Of a stretch of DNA of 64,000 bases, positions 27,282 to 41,143 are shown in pieces (the first letter of the stretch is position 1; each line of letters starts with the position of its first letter). A program made the position numbers and the translations under genes. The stretch spans positions 3,534,001 through 3,598,000 of the forward strand of contig NZ_AP022619.1 of the NCBI RefSeq assembly GCF_010731655.1, read 5' to 3'. Origin of the DNA: Mycobacterium paraseoulense. GTDB taxonomy: Bacteria; Actinomycetota; Actinomycetes; Mycobacteriales; Mycobacteriaceae. The notes under the pieces were generated by a model. That model did no database searches. It was not told the DNA's origin and saw nothing but the letters and a program-made list of their open reading frames with translations.

Positions 27282-28040
27282 GTGGCCCGCATCGACCTCA
27301 ACGCCGACCTGGGCGAGGGCTTCGGCGTCTGGCGCCTCGGGGATGACGACGCCATGCTGGGGATCGTCACCAGCGCCAACGTGGCGTGCGGATTCCACGC
27401 CGGCGATCCCGCGGGGTTGTTGCGGGTCTGCCGGTCGGCCGCCGAGCGCGGCGTGCGGATCGGGGCGCAGGTGAGCTATCGCGACCTGGCCGGGTTCGGC
27501 AGGCGCTTCATCGACGTCGCCGCCGAGGACCTCGCCGCCGACGTGGCGTATCAGATCGGCGCGCTGCAGGCGATCGCGCGCGCGTCGGGTTCGGCGGTGT
27601 CCTACGTCAAACCCCATGGCGCGCTGTACAACACGATCGTGACCCATCGTGATCAGGCGGCCGCGGTGGCCGAAGCGGTCCGGATGGTGGAACCGGCGCT
27701 GCCGGTGCTGGGCATGGCGGGCTCGGTGTTTTTCGACGAGGCCGCGCGCCGGGGCCTGCGCACGGTGCCCGAGGCGTTCGCCGACCGCGCCTACCGGCCG
27801 GACGGCCAGTTGGTGTCTCGCCGCGAACCCGGGGCGGTGCTGCACGACCCGGCGGCGATCGCCGAGCGCGTGGTGGCCATGGTGACCTCCGGGCGGGTCG
27901 GTGCCGTCGACGGCACGTCGATCGCGGTGCACGTGGAATCGGTTTGCGTGCACGGTGATTCGCCCGGTGCGGTGCAGATCGCCGGCGCCGTCCGCGACCG
28001 GCTCGAGGCCGCCGGCGTCGAGATCGGGGCGTTCGGCTGA
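27282..28040 (+). CDS. pxpA: LamB/YcsF family protein, 5-oxoprolinase subunit A (PxpA)
   Basis: A 252-residue YcsF-family protein. The N-terminal IDLNADLGEGFGVW, SANVACGFHAGDP and the central YVKPHGALYN are diagnostic. PxpA works with PxpB and PxpC in ATP-dependent opening of 5-oxoproline; neither partner is present in this window, so its activity alone is uncertain. It starts at GTG 27282 and overlaps the next gene by one base (TGATG). No pxpA sits here in M. tuberculosis as I recall. Confidence 0.88.
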   Translation: MARIDLNADLGEGFGVWRLGDDDAMLGIVTSANVACGFHAGDPAGLLRVCRSAAERGVRIGAQVSYRDLAGFGRRFIDVAAEDLAADVAYQIGALQAIARASGSAVSYVKPHGALYNTIVTHRDQAAAVAEAVRMVEPALPVLGMAGSVFFDEAARRGLRTVPEAFADRAYRPDGQLVSRREPGAVLHDPAAIAERVVAMVTSGRVGAVDGTSIAVHVESVCVHGDSPGAVQIAGAVRDRLEAAGVEIGAFG

Positions 28041-28957
28041 TGCGGCTGAAACTCGGCCGGCCCGACATCGGACGGTACGCGGATCGATTCGACGCGCCCG
28101 CCGCCGCGCCTGGGTCCCCGTCGGTGACCTGGCTGGGTGTGGCGACGCTGCTCGTCGACGACGGGTCCTCGGCCCTGCTGACCGACGGCTACTTCTCCCG
28201 GCCCAGCCTGGCGCGGGTGGCGTCCGGCAAGGTGGCGCCGTCGCCCGCCCGCGTGGACGGCTGCCTGGCCCGGGCCAAGGTGTCCCGGCTGGAGGCCGTG
28301 ATTCCGGTGCACACCCACATCGACCACGCGCTGGATTCCGCGCTGGTCGCCGACCGCACCGGCGCCCGGCTGGTCGGCGGCCGCTCGGCGGCCAACGTCG
28401 GGCGCGGGCACGGGATGCCCGACGACCGCCTCGTCGTCGCCGTCGGCGGTGAGCCAATCACGTTGGGCCCCTACGACGTGACGCTGGTCGAGTCGCACCA
28501 CTGCCCGCCGGACCGGTTTCCCGGCACGATCGACGCGCCGCTGACCCCGCCGGTCAGGGCGTCCGCCTACCGCTGCGGCGAGGCCTGGTCGACGCTGGTG
28601 CACCATCGGCCCACGGGCCGGCGCCTGCTGATCCAGGGCAGCGCCGGTTTCGTCGAGGGCGCGCTCGCCGGCCGGCGCGCCGACGCGGTCTACCTGTCCG
28701 TCGGGCAGCTGGGGCTACAGCCGAGGTCCTACGTGACCGATTACTGGACCGAGACCGTGCGCGCCGTCGGGGCGCGCCGGGTGCTCCTCATTCACTGGGA
28801 CGACTTCTTCCGCCCGCTGTCAAAACCGCTGCGCGCCCTGCCCTATGCGGGTGACGACCTGGACGTGTCGATCCGCGTCCTCGACGAGCTGGCGACGCAC
28901 GACGGTGTCGCGCTGCACCTGCCGACGGTGTGGCGGCGCGAGGACCCCTGGGCGTGA
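28040..28957 (+). CDS. Metallo-beta-lactamase-fold hydrolase (Rv3577 type)
   Basis: A 305-residue UlaG-like protein. The metal motif HTHIDH is at H91, H93, D95 and H96; later candidates are the His in VESHHCPP and IHWDDFF near the C-terminus. The first half contains WLGVATLLVDDGSSALLTDGYFS, the start of the fold. The substrate is unknown. No signal peptide is seen. The ATG overlaps the pxpA stop, so the two are probably translated together, although in M. tuberculosis the gene stands without pxpA. Confidence 0.82.
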   Translation: MRLKLGRPDIGRYADRFDAPAAAPGSPSVTWLGVATLLVDDGSSALLTDGYFSRPSLARVASGKVAPSPARVDGCLARAKVSRLEAVIPVHTHIDHALDSALVADRTGARLVGGRSAANVGRGHGMPDDRLVVAVGGEPITLGPYDVTLVESHHCPPDRFPGTIDAPLTPPVRASAYRCGEAWSTLVHHRPTGRRLLIQGSAGFVEGALAGRRADAVYLSVGQLGLQPRSYVTDYWTETVRAVGARRVLLIHWDDFFRPLSKPLRALPYAGDDLDVSIRVLDELATHDGVALHLPTVWRREDPWA

Positions 28958-28972
28958 AGCGGCCTTAAGACA

Positions 28973-30214
28973 TTGACCCTCACCCTTGCGCTGGCGCTGC
29001 TCGCTGCCGTCCTGGCCTTCGCGGTTGTGCGTCCGAAGGGCCTGCCGGAGGCGGTGGCGGCGATTCCCGCGGCGCTCATCCTGATCGCGGTCGGCGCGAT
29101 ATCGGTGCGCCAGGCGGCCGACGAGGTGGCCGGGCTATCGGGCGTGGTCGGGTTCCTGGGCGCGGTGCTGGTGTTGGCGAAGCTGTGCGACGACGAGGGC
29201 CTGTTCGAGGCCGCCGGCGCGGCGATCGCGCGCGGTCGCGTCGGGTCGGGTGGCCTGCTGCTGCGGGTGTTCGCCATCGCCTCCCTGATCACCGCCGTGC
29301 TGAGCCTGGACACCGCGGTGGTGTTGCTGACCCCGGTGGTGCTGGCCGCCGTTCGCCGGCTGCGAACCCCGGTGCGGCCGTACGCCTATGCGACCGCGCA
29401 CCTGGCCAACGGCGCATCCCTGCTGCTGCCGGTGTCCAACCTGACCAACCTGCTGGCGTTTCACACCGCCGGCCTCTCGTTCACGCGGTTCACCCTGATG
29501 ATGGCCTTGCCGTGGGCGGGCGCGGTGGTCACGCTGTATGCGGTGTTCCGCTGGTTTTTCGCCGGCGACCTGCGCGTGCAGCCGCACCCGGAGGAACCCG
29601 GGCCGGCGCCGCGGCCCCCGGTCTTCGTGCTGGTGGTCGTGGGGCTGACGCTGGCCGGCTTCGCGGTGGCCCAGTCCATCGGGGTGGCCCCGGCCTGGGT
29701 GGCGCTCGCCGGCGCCGCCGCGCTGGCGGTTCGCAGCCTGAACCGGGGGAACACCTCGGTGGCCGACATCGCGCGCTCGGTGCACGTGTCGTTCCTGGTG
29801 TTCGTGCTCGCGCTGGGCGTCGTCGTACGGGCCGTCATGCTCAACGGCATGGACAGGGCCATGTCGGCGGTGCTGCCATCCGGCTCGGCACTGCCGGCGC
29901 TGCTCGCCATCGCCGCGGTGGCCGCGGTCCTGGCCAACATCGTGAACAACCTGCCGGCCACCCTGGTGCTGCTGCCACTGGTCGCGCCGAGCGGGCCGGT
30001 CGCCATCCTGGCCGTCCTGCTCGGCGTGAACATCGGACCGAACCTGACCTACGTCGGTTCGCTGTCGAACCTGTTGTGGCGGCGCGTGCTTCGCCAGCAC
30101 GACGTCGATGCCGGGGTGGGGGAATACACCCGCCTCGGGCTGTGCACGGTGCCCGTGTCACTGGTGGTCGCGGTGGTCGCGCTGTGGGCGTCGGCGCGCC
30201 TACTCGGCACCTAA
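28973..30214 (+). CDS. arsB2: ArsB/NhaD-type membrane transporter (ArsB2)
   Basis: A 413-residue integral membrane protein with about eleven hydrophobic helices, the length recalled for Rv3578. Signature stretches are LSLDTAVVLLTPVVLAA, SNLTNLLAFHTAGLSF and ANIVNNLPATLVLLPL, with a mirrored GVNIGPNLTYVGSLSNLLW. These are the paired re-entrant hairpins of the ion transporter superfamily. Annotated as an arsenite efflux pump; no arsenic-responsive regulator or arsenate reductase is adjacent, so the ion is not established. The start is TTG 28973. Its TAA overlaps the stop of the convergent phosphodiesterase gene. Confidence 0.82.
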   Translation: MTLTLALALLAAVLAFAVVRPKGLPEAVAAIPAALILIAVGAISVRQAADEVAGLSGVVGFLGAVLVLAKLCDDEGLFEAAGAAIARGRVGSGGLLLRVFAIASLITAVLSLDTAVVLLTPVVLAAVRRLRTPVRPYAYATAHLANGASLLLPVSNLTNLLAFHTAGLSFTRFTLMMALPWAGAVVTLYAVFRWFFAGDLRVQPHPEEPGPAPRPPVFVLVVVGLTLAGFAVAQSIGVAPAWVALAGAAALAVRSLNRGNTSVADIARSVHVSFLVFVLALGVVVRAVMLNGMDRAMSAVLPSGSALPALLAIAAVAAVLANIVNNLPATLVLLPLVAPSGPVAILAVLLGVNIGPNLTYVGSLSNLLWRRVLRQHDVDAGVGEYTRLGLCTVPVSLVVAVVALWASARLLGT

Positions 30215-31185
30215 CCGCGGTGGTAGGGCGGCGGCAGCGCCATCCCGAGTTCGGCCATCACGCGGCGCAACCGGGTCGGGTAGTCGGTGATGATGCCGTC
30301 GACGCCGTCGGCGATCTGTTCGCGCATGGTGGCCGCGTCGTCGACCGTCCACGGGATTACCTTGAGCCCCAACGAATGCGCGTGATCGACAAACGGTGCG
30401 CCGGTCACCAGCTGATACCTGGGCGAGACGATGTCCGCGCCCACCAGCCTCGCCCCGATCATCGGGTCGCCGATGGCGGCGGCGTTCTCACCGGCCAGCC
30501 ACGGCGACCCGGGTACCCAGGTGTCCTCGTTGTACAACGCCACCAACGGGATCGAGGGCTCGTCGGAGTGCACCATCTGCAGGGTCCGCCAGTCGAAACT
30601 CTGGATCTCCACCCGGTCGACCTCGCCGGCCGACCTGACCGCCGCCAGGATCACGTCGACGAACTGCTGCGGGTCGGCCGACGTGCCCGGCTTATCGGCG
30701 GCCACCTTCATCTCGATGTTGTAGCGCACGGCGGCACGGTAGGAATCTGCCAGGGCGAACACCTCCGGCAGGATGGCTATCTTGTTGCCCCGCACCACTT
30801 CGGCGTCGGGAAATTCGGCCAGGCGCCGCCCGCAATCGAGGGTGCGGATTTGGGACAGGGTGAGCTCGTGCACCAACTTGCCGACGTAGGGATACTGCGG
30901 ATCGCCGGCGAACGCGGGCGCGGTGTCGGCGCATTTGTCCGCGTCGATCGTCGGGTCGTGCCACACCAGCGGTTGCCCGTCCCTGGTGACATTGATGTCG
31001 AGTTCGAGGGTGCTGACACCCAATTCGATGGATTTGGAGAAGGCCCGCAACGACTCCTCGGTGGCTTCGCCGCGCCCCCCGCGATGAGCCTGCAGGTCGA
31101 AGTCGGGCGCCTGGGCGCCGGCCGCGGGCGCAAGCGCAACAAGGACGGTCAGCGCGGCCGCGAAACACGCGAGGCGGCGGCGCAC
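30211..31185 (-). CDS. Secreted glycerophosphodiester phosphodiesterase family protein
   Basis: A 324-residue GDPD with a signal peptide (MRRRLACFAAALTVLVALAP, cleavage near AAGAQA). Catalytic and metal residues are visible: H34-R35 (QAHRGG), E61 and D63 (LELDINVT), and H76 (WHDPTID). Further marks are YNIEMK and VDGIITDYP. It should hydrolyse glycerophosphodiesters outside the cytoplasm, releasing glycerol 3-phosphate from phospholipid headgroups. It lies between arsB2 and the rRNA methyltransferase gene, a place where I recall no such gene in M. tuberculosis. Confidence 0.88.
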   Translation of the reverse strand: MRRRLACFAAALTVLVALAPAAGAQAPDFDLQAHRGGRGEATEESLRAFSKSIELGVSTLELDINVTRDGQPLVWHDPTIDADKCADTAPAFAGDPQYPYVGKLVHELTLSQIRTLDCGRRLAEFPDAEVVRGNKIAILPEVFALADSYRAAVRYNIEMKVAADKPGTSADPQQFVDVILAAVRSAGEVDRVEIQSFDWRTLQMVHSDEPSIPLVALYNEDTWVPGSPWLAGENAAAIGDPMIGARLVGADIVSPRYQLVTGAPFVDHAHSLGLKVIPWTVDDAATMREQIADGVDGIITDYPTRLRRVMAELGMALPPPYHRG

Positions 31186-31190
31186 CGCAG

Positions 31191-32123
31191 TTAACCCCTG
31201 CGCTGGCGGGCGATTTCGGCGAGCACCACGCCGGCGGCCACCGAGGCGTTCAGCGATTCGGCGTGCCCGGCCATCGGGATGGAAACCACCTCGTCACAGT
31301 TCTGCCGCACCAGGCGCGACAACCCCTTGCCTTCCGACCCCACGACCACCACCACCGGGTCGGCGCCGTCGATGTCGTCGACCACGGTGTCACCGTCGGC
31401 ATCCAGGCCGATCACCCTGATCCCCCGGTCGGCCCAATCCTTCAGCGTCCTGGTGAGATTGGTGGCCCTGGCCACCGGGAGGCGGGCCGCGGCCCCGGCG
31501 CTGGTGCGCCAGGCCACTGCCGTCACCGACGCCGAACGCCGCTGCGGAATCAGCACACCGTGGCCGCCGAAGGCCGCGACCGAGCGCACGATCGCTCCCA
31601 GGTTGCGGGGATCGGAGATGTTGTCCAACGCGACCAACAGCGCGGGCGGCGAGCCGAGCGCCGCCGCGAGCAGGTCATCGGGGTGGGCGTAGTTATACGG
31701 CGGCACCTGCAACGCGATGCCCTGGTGCAGGTGGTTGGCGGTCATCCGGTCCAGGTCGGCGCGTGGCACCTCGAGGATCGAGATGCCCGAATCCGCCGCG
31801 CGGGCAACGCATTCGGTGACCCGTTCGTCGGCCTCGGTGCCCAGGGCCACGTAGAGCGCGGTCGCCGGAACCCCGGCGCGCAGGCACTCCAGCACCGGGT
31901 TGCGGCCGAGCACCGTTTCGGTCTCGTCGGCGCTCCGCTTGGTGGGCCGCCGCGGCTGGGACTGGGCGCGCTTGGCGGCGGGATGCTTGGGGCGCAGGTG
32001 AGCGGGCGGCGTCGGACCGCGCCCCTCCAGCCCGCGGCGGCGCTGGCCGCCCGAACCCACGGTGGCGCCCTTCTTGGAGCCCGCTTTGCGCACCGCCCCG
32101 CGGCGCTTCGAATTGCCGGCCAT
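31191..32123 (-). CDS. rlmB: 23S rRNA (guanosine-2'-O-)-methyltransferase, TrmH/SpoU family (RlmB type)
   Basis: A 310-residue SPOUT methyltransferase (Rv3579c). The N-terminal 70 residues are basic and disordered; then comes the substrate-binding domain ([14 protein letters not shown]) and the knotted SPOUT domain with [35 protein letters not shown] and the C-terminal [18 protein letters not shown]. It uses S-adenosylmethionine to methylate a ribose in 23S rRNA. Its ATG directly abuts the cysS stop. An Rv3579c-like member could act on another site, so the RlmB label is by family. Confidence 0.85.
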   Translation of the reverse strand: MAGNSKRRGAVRKAGSKKGATVGSGGQRRRGLEGRGPTPPAHLRPKHPAAKRAQSQPRRPTKRSADETETVLGRNPVLECLRAGVPATALYVALGTEADERVTECVARAADSGISILEVPRADLDRMTANHLHQGIALQVPPYNYAHPDDLLAAALGSPPALLVALDNISDPRNLGAIVRSVAAFGGHGVLIPQRRSASVTAVAWRTSAGAAARLPVARATNLTRTLKDWADRGIRVIGLDADGDTVVDDIDGADPVVVVVGSEGKGLSRLVRQNCDEVVSIPMAGHAESLNASVAAGVVLAEIARQRRG

Positions 32124-33533
32124 CTACTTGTCGTCACCGGCCTGCAGTGACCACTGCGGGCCGTCGGCGGTGTCGGTGACCTCGATGCCGGCGATCTTCA
32201 GCCGGTCCCGGATCTCGTCGGCGAGCGCCCAATTGCGTTGCTCGCGTGCCTTTTCCCGGTTCCCCAATTCGGTCCGCACCAGCACCTCGACCGCCGCCAG
32301 CGCCGCCGACGTCTCATCGCGGGTCTCCCAGCGCTCATCGAGCGGGTCACAGCCGAGGATGCCCATCATGGCGCGGATCGCGCGCGCGTGCCGCAGCGCG
32401 CCGTCGTGATCGCCGGTATCGAGGGCACGGTTGCCCTCCGCACGGGCGTGGTGCACTTCGGCCAGCGCGGCCGGGACCGCCAAGTCGTCGTCGAGCGCCG
32501 CGGCGAACCGCGGAGTCCATTCGCCGGGCTCGACGCCACCGACGCGGACGCGGACGCGGTGCAGGAAATCCTCAACGCCCACATAGGCTTTCACCGCGTC
32601 CTGCAGGGCGGCGTCGGAGAACTCCAGCATCGAACGGTAGTGGGCGCTGCCCAGGTAGTAGCGCAGCTCCGCCGGCCGCACCCGCTGCAACATCGCCGGG
32701 ATGGCCAGCACGTTGCCCAGCGACTTGCTCATCTTCTCGCCGCCCATGGTGACCCAGCCGTTGTGCAGCCAGTACCGGGCGAATCCGTCGCCGGCGGCGC
32801 GGCTCTGCGCAATCTCGTTCTCGTGGTGCGGGAACACCAAGTCCATCCCGCCGCAATGGATGTCGAACTCCGGCCCCAGATAGGTGCGCGCCATCGCCGA
32901 GCACTCCAGGTGCCAGCCCGGCCGTCCGCGGCCCCACGGGGTCGGCCACGACGGCTCGCCCGGCTTGGCGGCCTTCCACAGCGTGAAGTCACGCTGGTCG
33001 CGCTTGCAGGTGGCCACGCCCTCGCCCTGGTGGACGTCGTCGATCTTGTGACCGGACAGCTGGCCGTACTGCGGGTAGCTGAGCACGTCGAAGTACACGT
33101 CGCCGCCCGAAGGGTAGGCGTGGCCGGTTTCGATCAGGCGTTCCATCAACTCCACCATCTGGGTGATGTGCCCGGTGGCACGCGGCTCGGCCGACGGCGG
33201 CAGGACGTCCAGGGCGTCGTAGGCCGCGCTGAACGCGCGCTCGTAGGTGGCCGCCCACTCCCACCACGGCCGGCCGGCCGCGGCGGCCTTGTTCAGGATC
33301 TTGTCGTCGATGTCGGTGACGTTGCGGATGAACGCGACGTCGCAGCCGCGCGCCATCAACCAGCGGCGCAGGATGTCGAAGGCGACACCGCTGCGGACGT
33401 GGCCGATATGCGGCAGGCCCTGAACGGTGGCGCCACACAGATAGATCGACACGTGCCCCTCGCGCAGCGGAACGAAATCACGCACGGCACCGGCCGCCGT
33501 GTCGTGTAGCCGCAAGCGGGCGCGATCGGTCAC
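32124..33533 (-). CDS. cysS: Cysteinyl-tRNA synthetase
   Basis: A 469-residue class I synthetase. HIGH at 42-45, zinc ligand C33 (YLCGATVQG) with later CSA and HHENEIAQS, and the KMSKS loop ([11 protein letters not shown]) are present. The start is GTG 33533. The length and C-terminal DALR-type helices fit CysS; it is distinct from the mycothiol ligase MshC. It lies in a leftward group with ispD and ispF upstream, as in M. tuberculosis. Confidence 0.95.
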   Translation of the reverse strand: MTDRARLRLHDTAAGAVRDFVPLREGHVSIYLCGATVQGLPHIGHVRSGVAFDILRRWLMARGCDVAFIRNVTDIDDKILNKAAAAGRPWWEWAATYERAFSAAYDALDVLPPSAEPRATGHITQMVELMERLIETGHAYPSGGDVYFDVLSYPQYGQLSGHKIDDVHQGEGVATCKRDQRDFTLWKAAKPGEPSWPTPWGRGRPGWHLECSAMARTYLGPEFDIHCGGMDLVFPHHENEIAQSRAAGDGFARYWLHNGWVTMGGEKMSKSLGNVLAIPAMLQRVRPAELRYYLGSAHYRSMLEFSDAALQDAVKAYVGVEDFLHRVRVRVGGVEPGEWTPRFAAALDDDLAVPAALAEVHHARAEGNRALDTGDHDGALRHARAIRAMMGILGCDPLDERWETRDETSAALAAVEVLVRTELGNREKAREQRNWALADEIRDRLKIAGIEVTDTADGPQWSLQAGDDK

Positions 33534-33583
33534 GACGTGCCAGCTTACCGGGTGGTTCGGAGATGCCCGGCGCTGCGCGCGCC

Positions 33584-34072
33584 TCAGCCGGCGGGGACGA
33601 CCAACGCGGTGGCGATGGCGGCGCGGCCCTCGCCGCGACCGGTCAGGCCCAGCCCGTCGGTGGTCGTGGCCGACACCGCGACCGGCGCCCCGACCAGATC
33701 CGAGAGCACGCCCTGCGCCTCGGCACGGCGCGGGCCGACCCTCGGCTGGTTGCCGATCAGCTGCACCGCGGCGTTCCCCACGCGAAAACCGGCCCGGGCC
33801 ACCAGGTCGATGACGTGGCGCAGCATGTCGGCGCCGCTGACGCCCTGCCAGCGCGGATCATCGACCCCGAAGACGGCGCCGATGTCGCCGAGGCCCGCGG
33901 CGGACAACAGCGCGTCGCACAGCGCGTGCGCCCCCACGTCGCCGTCGGAGTGTCCGGCGCAGCCGTCGGCGCCGGAAAACAGCAGACCCAGCAGCCAGCA
34001 GGGCCGCCCAGGTTCGATCGGATGGACGTCGACGCCCAGGCCGACCCGTGGCAGCGGAGGCGGCTCGCTCAC
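33584..34072 (-). CDS. ispF: 2-C-methyl-D-erythritol 2,4-cyclodiphosphate synthase
   Basis: A 162-residue MEP-pathway enzyme. Metal ligands D15 and H17 occur in [10 protein letters not shown], a further His in [17 protein letters not shown], and the C-terminal [13 protein letters not shown] is characteristic. It converts CDP-ME-2P to MEcPP in isoprenoid synthesis. The GTG start overlaps the ispD stop (GTGA), so the two consecutive pathway genes are coupled. Confidence 0.95.
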   Translation of the reverse strand: MSEPPPLPRVGLGVDVHPIEPGRPCWLLGLLFSGADGCAGHSDGDVGAHALCDALLSAAGLGDIGAVFGVDDPRWQGVSGADMLRHVIDLVARAGFRVGNAAVQLIGNQPRVGPRRAEAQGVLSDLVGAPVAVSATTTDGLGLTGRGEGRAAIATALVVPAG

Positions 34073-34755
34073 CGGCGCACGATCGCTTCGGCCAAGACCA
34101 GATCGAGCTGGGTGGTGATCTTGAACGCCAGCGGGTCGCCGTCGACCACCTGCACCTGCCCGCCGACGTGCTCGACGAGCGACGCGTCGTCGGTGAAATC
34201 GGCGGTGCCGGCGCGCTGGTACGCCCGCAGCAGCAGGTCATGGGCGAAGCCCTGCGGCGTCTGCACGGCGCGCAGGCCCGCTCGCTCGGGCGTGCCCAGG
34301 ACCACGCCGTTGGCGTCCACGGCCTTGATGGTGTCATGCAGCGGCAGCGCGGGCACCACGGCGTTGTTCCCGGCCCTCAGCGCGTCCACCACGCGCGCGA
34401 TCAGCGCGGGGGGTGTCAGGGCGCGGGCGGCATCGTGCACCAGCACGAAGTCGGGCTCACCGGGCACGGCCGCCAGCGCCAGACTCACCGATGTCGTGCG
34501 GTCGGCTCCTCCGACGACCACGGTCGCCCGCTCGCCCAGGGCCCGCTTGGCCTCATCGACGCGAGCCGCGGGGACCGCGACCACGACGTGGTCGACCACT
34601 CCGGATTCCAGCAAACCGCCGACGGCGCGGTCCAGCAGGGTGCGGCCGTCGACCTCGCAAAATGCCTTCGGGATGCCGGCACCCAGTCGCTCCCCCGACC
34701 CCGCGGCCGGGACTACTGCGACGACCGTGCCCGAGGAGACCGTCCCCGTGACCAC
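34069..34755 (-). CDS. ispD: 2-C-methyl-D-erythritol 4-phosphate cytidylyltransferase
   Basis: A 228-residue nucleotidyltransferase. The CTP loop [16 protein letters not shown] is near the N-terminus; [10 protein letters not shown] and QTPQGF follow. It makes CDP-ME from MEP and CTP. The start chosen is GTG 34755, giving MVTGTVSSG. The gene begins 16 bases after the carD stop and is probably transcribed from the carD promoter. Confidence 0.95.
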   Translation of the reverse strand: MVTGTVSSGTVVAVVPAAGSGERLGAGIPKAFCEVDGRTLLDRAVGGLLESGVVDHVVVAVPAARVDEAKRALGERATVVVGGADRTTSVSLALAAVPGEPDFVLVHDAARALTPPALIARVVDALRAGNNAVVPALPLHDTIKAVDANGVVLGTPERAGLRAVQTPQGFAHDLLLRAYQRAGTADFTDDASLVEHVGGQVQVVDGDPLAFKITTQLDLVLAEAIVRR

Positions 34756-34771
34756 CGAAGCCTCAGGGCCT

Positions 34772-35558
<787 letters not shown>

Positions 35559-36125
35559 GTGAACCGCTTCGAGATGAGCCTCCCCGTCCGCCTGGCCGCC
35601 CCGACCGTCCGGGCCGCGCTCGTCGGGCTCATCGCGGTGGTCTCCGTCTTGCTCAGCGGTTGCGGGGCCGGTCAGGTGTCCCAGATGGCCGTCCAGGAGC
35701 CCGCCATCAACGGCAACAAGGTCACGTTCAACAACGTGGCCCTGCGCGACATCCGCATGCAGGCGGTGCAGACCGGTGACTTCCTTCAGCCGGGGCGCGC
35801 GGTGGACCTGTTGCTGGTGGCCATCAACCAATCGCCTGACACGCCGGACAGACTGGTGAACATCGCCAGCGACGTCGGATCGGTGACCCTGAGCGGAGAC
35901 GGTCGACTGCCCGCCGGCGGCATGCTGTTGATCGGTACGCCGGAGGGCCAGAAGGTGCCGCCGGGGCCCATGGGCTCGAACAATTCGGCCAAGGCGACGG
36001 TCATGCTCGCCAAGCCGATCAGCAATGGCCTGCTCTACAACTTCACCTTCACGTTCGAGAAGGCCGGGCAGGCGAGCGTGCTGGTGCCGGTTTCGGCCGG
36101 GTTGGCCCCGCCACCGCACAGCTAG
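35559..36125 (+). CDS. lpqE: Lipoprotein LpqE
   Basis: A 188-residue lipoprotein. The signal ends in VLLSGCGAG with lipidation cysteine C35. The mature domain is beta-rich, with VNIASDVGSVTLSG and IPxG-like LPAGGMLLIGTPEGQKVPPG. The overall pattern recalls the PCu(A)C/DUF461 copper-chaperone fold, but the His/Met copper motif is not evident, so that is only a fold guess. GTG 35559 has a good AGGAGG seven bases upstream. Position between carD and radA is conserved with Rv3584. Confidence 0.82.
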   Translation: MNRFEMSLPVRLAAPTVRAALVGLIAVVSVLLSGCGAGQVSQMAVQEPAINGNKVTFNNVALRDIRMQAVQTGDFLQPGRAVDLLLVAINQSPDTPDRLVNIASDVGSVTLSGDGRLPAGGMLLIGTPEGQKVPPGPMGSNNSAKATVMLAKPISNGLLYNFTFTFEKAGQASVLVPVSAGLAPPPHS

Positions 36126-36184
36126 ACGGGCGTAACCGCCTGTCATAGCGGAGATTTGTCGTACCGCCTCGATACCGTCATGGC

Positions 36185-39515
<3,331 letters not shown>

Positions 39516-39605
39516 GTCGAGTTGCCTGACCCGCCCCGGCGTGTCGCGGGGTTTGCTGGCTGACCGCCGTGTTAGTGGCCGCCCGGTACGGGCGTCAGCC
39601 GGCCG

Positions 39606-40223
39606 CTATTCGCCGATGTCGCCGACGTGGTCGACCAGCGCAGCCCGGCCGTCGGCCAGGTGGTAGGTGGCGCCGGCGACGGCCAGGCTGCCCGCGGCCA
39701 CCCGCTCGGCGATCGCGCTCGAACGCGACATGAGCTGGGCGACCGTCTCGCGCACGTGTCGCTCCTCGAACTCGTCGACGCGACTCAGGCCGTCACGGCG
39801 GCCCATCAGTATCGAGGGCGCGACCCGCTCCACCACGTCTCGCACGAATCCGCCCGGTATCGAACCGTCGTTGATGGCCGCCAGGGCCGCCTTGACGGCG
39901 CCGCAGCTGTCGTGTCCGAGCACGACGATGAGCGGCACGTCGAGCACCGTCACCGCGAACTCGATGGAGCCGAGTACCGCCGAGTCGATGGCCTGTCCGG
40001 CGGTGCGCACCACGAACATGTCGCCCAGACCCTGGTCGAAGATGAGCTCGGCCGCCACCCGGCTGTCCGCGCAGCCGAACACGACCGCGGTGGGCTTCTG
40101 CCCGCCGGCCAGGCTGGCCCGGTGTTCGACACTCTGGCTGGGATGCTGCGGCTTCCCGGCGACGAATCGCTCGTTACCCTCTTTGAGTGCTTTCCACGCG
40201 GTTACCGGGCTGGTGTTAGGCAT
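39606..40223 (-). CDS. canB: Beta-carbonic anhydrase (CanB type)
   Basis: A 205-residue beta-class carbonic anhydrase. Zinc ligands C51, H104 and C107 (FGCADSR, LGHDSCGA) and the D53-R55 dyad are in place. It interconverts CO2 and bicarbonate in the cytoplasm. The ATG at 40223 gives MPNTSPVTAWKALKEGN, matching Rv3588c. This ATG overlaps the mutY ATG on the other strand within the tetramer CATG, so no room for a conventional promoter remains between the two genes. Confidence 0.95.
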   Translation of the reverse strand: MPNTSPVTAWKALKEGNERFVAGKPQHPSQSVEHRASLAGGQKPTAVVFGCADSRVAAELIFDQGLGDMFVVRTAGQAIDSAVLGSIEFAVTVLDVPLIVVLGHDSCGAVKAALAAINDGSIPGGFVRDVVERVAPSILMGRRDGLSRVDEFEERHVRETVAQLMSRSSAIAERVAAGSLAVAGATYHLADGRAALVDHVGDIGE

Positions 40224-41133
40224 GGCTGACATCATGCCGCATCCGCCGGTAAACGGACGGCCAAATATTCCGGGCGATGAGTTGCTCGAGTGGTACGAAC
40301 GATCCCGCCGCGACCTGCCTTGGCGTGAGGCCGGCGTCAGCGCATGGCAGATCCTGGTCAGCGAATTCATGCTGCAGCAGACGCCGGTGTCGCGGGTGCT
40401 GCCGATCTGGTCGGACTGGGTGCGGCGCTGGCCCACCCCGTCGGCCACCGCCGCGGCCAGCGCCGCCGACGTGCTGCGGGCCTGGGGCAAGCTCGGTTAC
40501 CCGAGGCGGGCCAAGCGCCTGCACGAATGCGCGACCGTCATCGCACGCGAGCACGACGACGTGGTTCCCGATGACGTCGAAACACTGCTGACCCTGCCCG
40601 GTATCGGCAGCTACACCGCGCGCGCCGTCGCCTGTTTCGCCTACCGCCAACCGGTCCCGGTGGTGGACACCAACGTGCGCCGGGTGGTGGCCCGCGCCGT
40701 GCGCGGGCTGGCCGACGGCGGTTCGGCGTCGGCCACGCGTGACATGGCCGACGTCTCGGCGCTGCTGCCCACCGACGAAACGGCGCCGCAGTTTTCGGTC
40801 GCCCTGATGGAACTCGGTGCGACGGTGTGCACCGCACGAACGCCGCGGTGCGGGTTGTGCCCGCTCGCCCGGTGCGCGTGGCGCGACGCCGGCTATTCCC
40901 CGGCGCAGGGCCCGGCTCGGCGGGTCCAGACCTATGCCGGAACCGATCGGCAGGTCCGCGGCAGGTTGCTGGACGTGTTGCGGGCCAACGACTCCCCGGT
41001 CACCCGGGCGGAGCTTGACGTGGCGTGGCTGACCGATACCGCACAGCGAGACCGGGCCCTGTATTCGTTGCTTGCCGACGGCCTGGTCACCCAGACGGTC
41101 GACGGCCGCTTCGCGTTGCCGGGCGAAGCCTAG
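40222..41133 (+). CDS. mutY: Adenine DNA glycosylase MutY
   Basis: A 303-residue HhH-GPD glycosylase. Catalytic Glu in EFMLQQTPVSRV, the HhH with LPGIGSYTARA, catalytic Asp in VPVVDTNVRRV, and an iron-sulfur cluster with four cysteines (CTARTPRCGLCPLARC) are visible. It removes A mispaired with 8-oxoG. The C-terminal part has a short winged-helix-like region instead of a full NUDIX-like domain. ATG 40222 aligns with the M. tuberculosis start; ATG 40234 is an alternative that would avoid overlap with canB. Confidence 0.94.
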   Translation: MADIMPHPPVNGRPNIPGDELLEWYERSRRDLPWREAGVSAWQILVSEFMLQQTPVSRVLPIWSDWVRRWPTPSATAAASAADVLRAWGKLGYPRRAKRLHECATVIAREHDDVVPDDVETLLTLPGIGSYTARAVACFAYRQPVPVVDTNVRRVVARAVRGLADGGSASATRDMADVSALLPTDETAPQFSVALMELGATVCTARTPRCGLCPLARCAWRDAGYSPAQGPARRVQTYAGTDRQVRGRLLDVLRANDSPVTRAELDVAWLTDTAQRDRALYSLLADGLVTQTVDGRFALPGEA

Positions 41134-41143
41134 CGGCGCCGCG

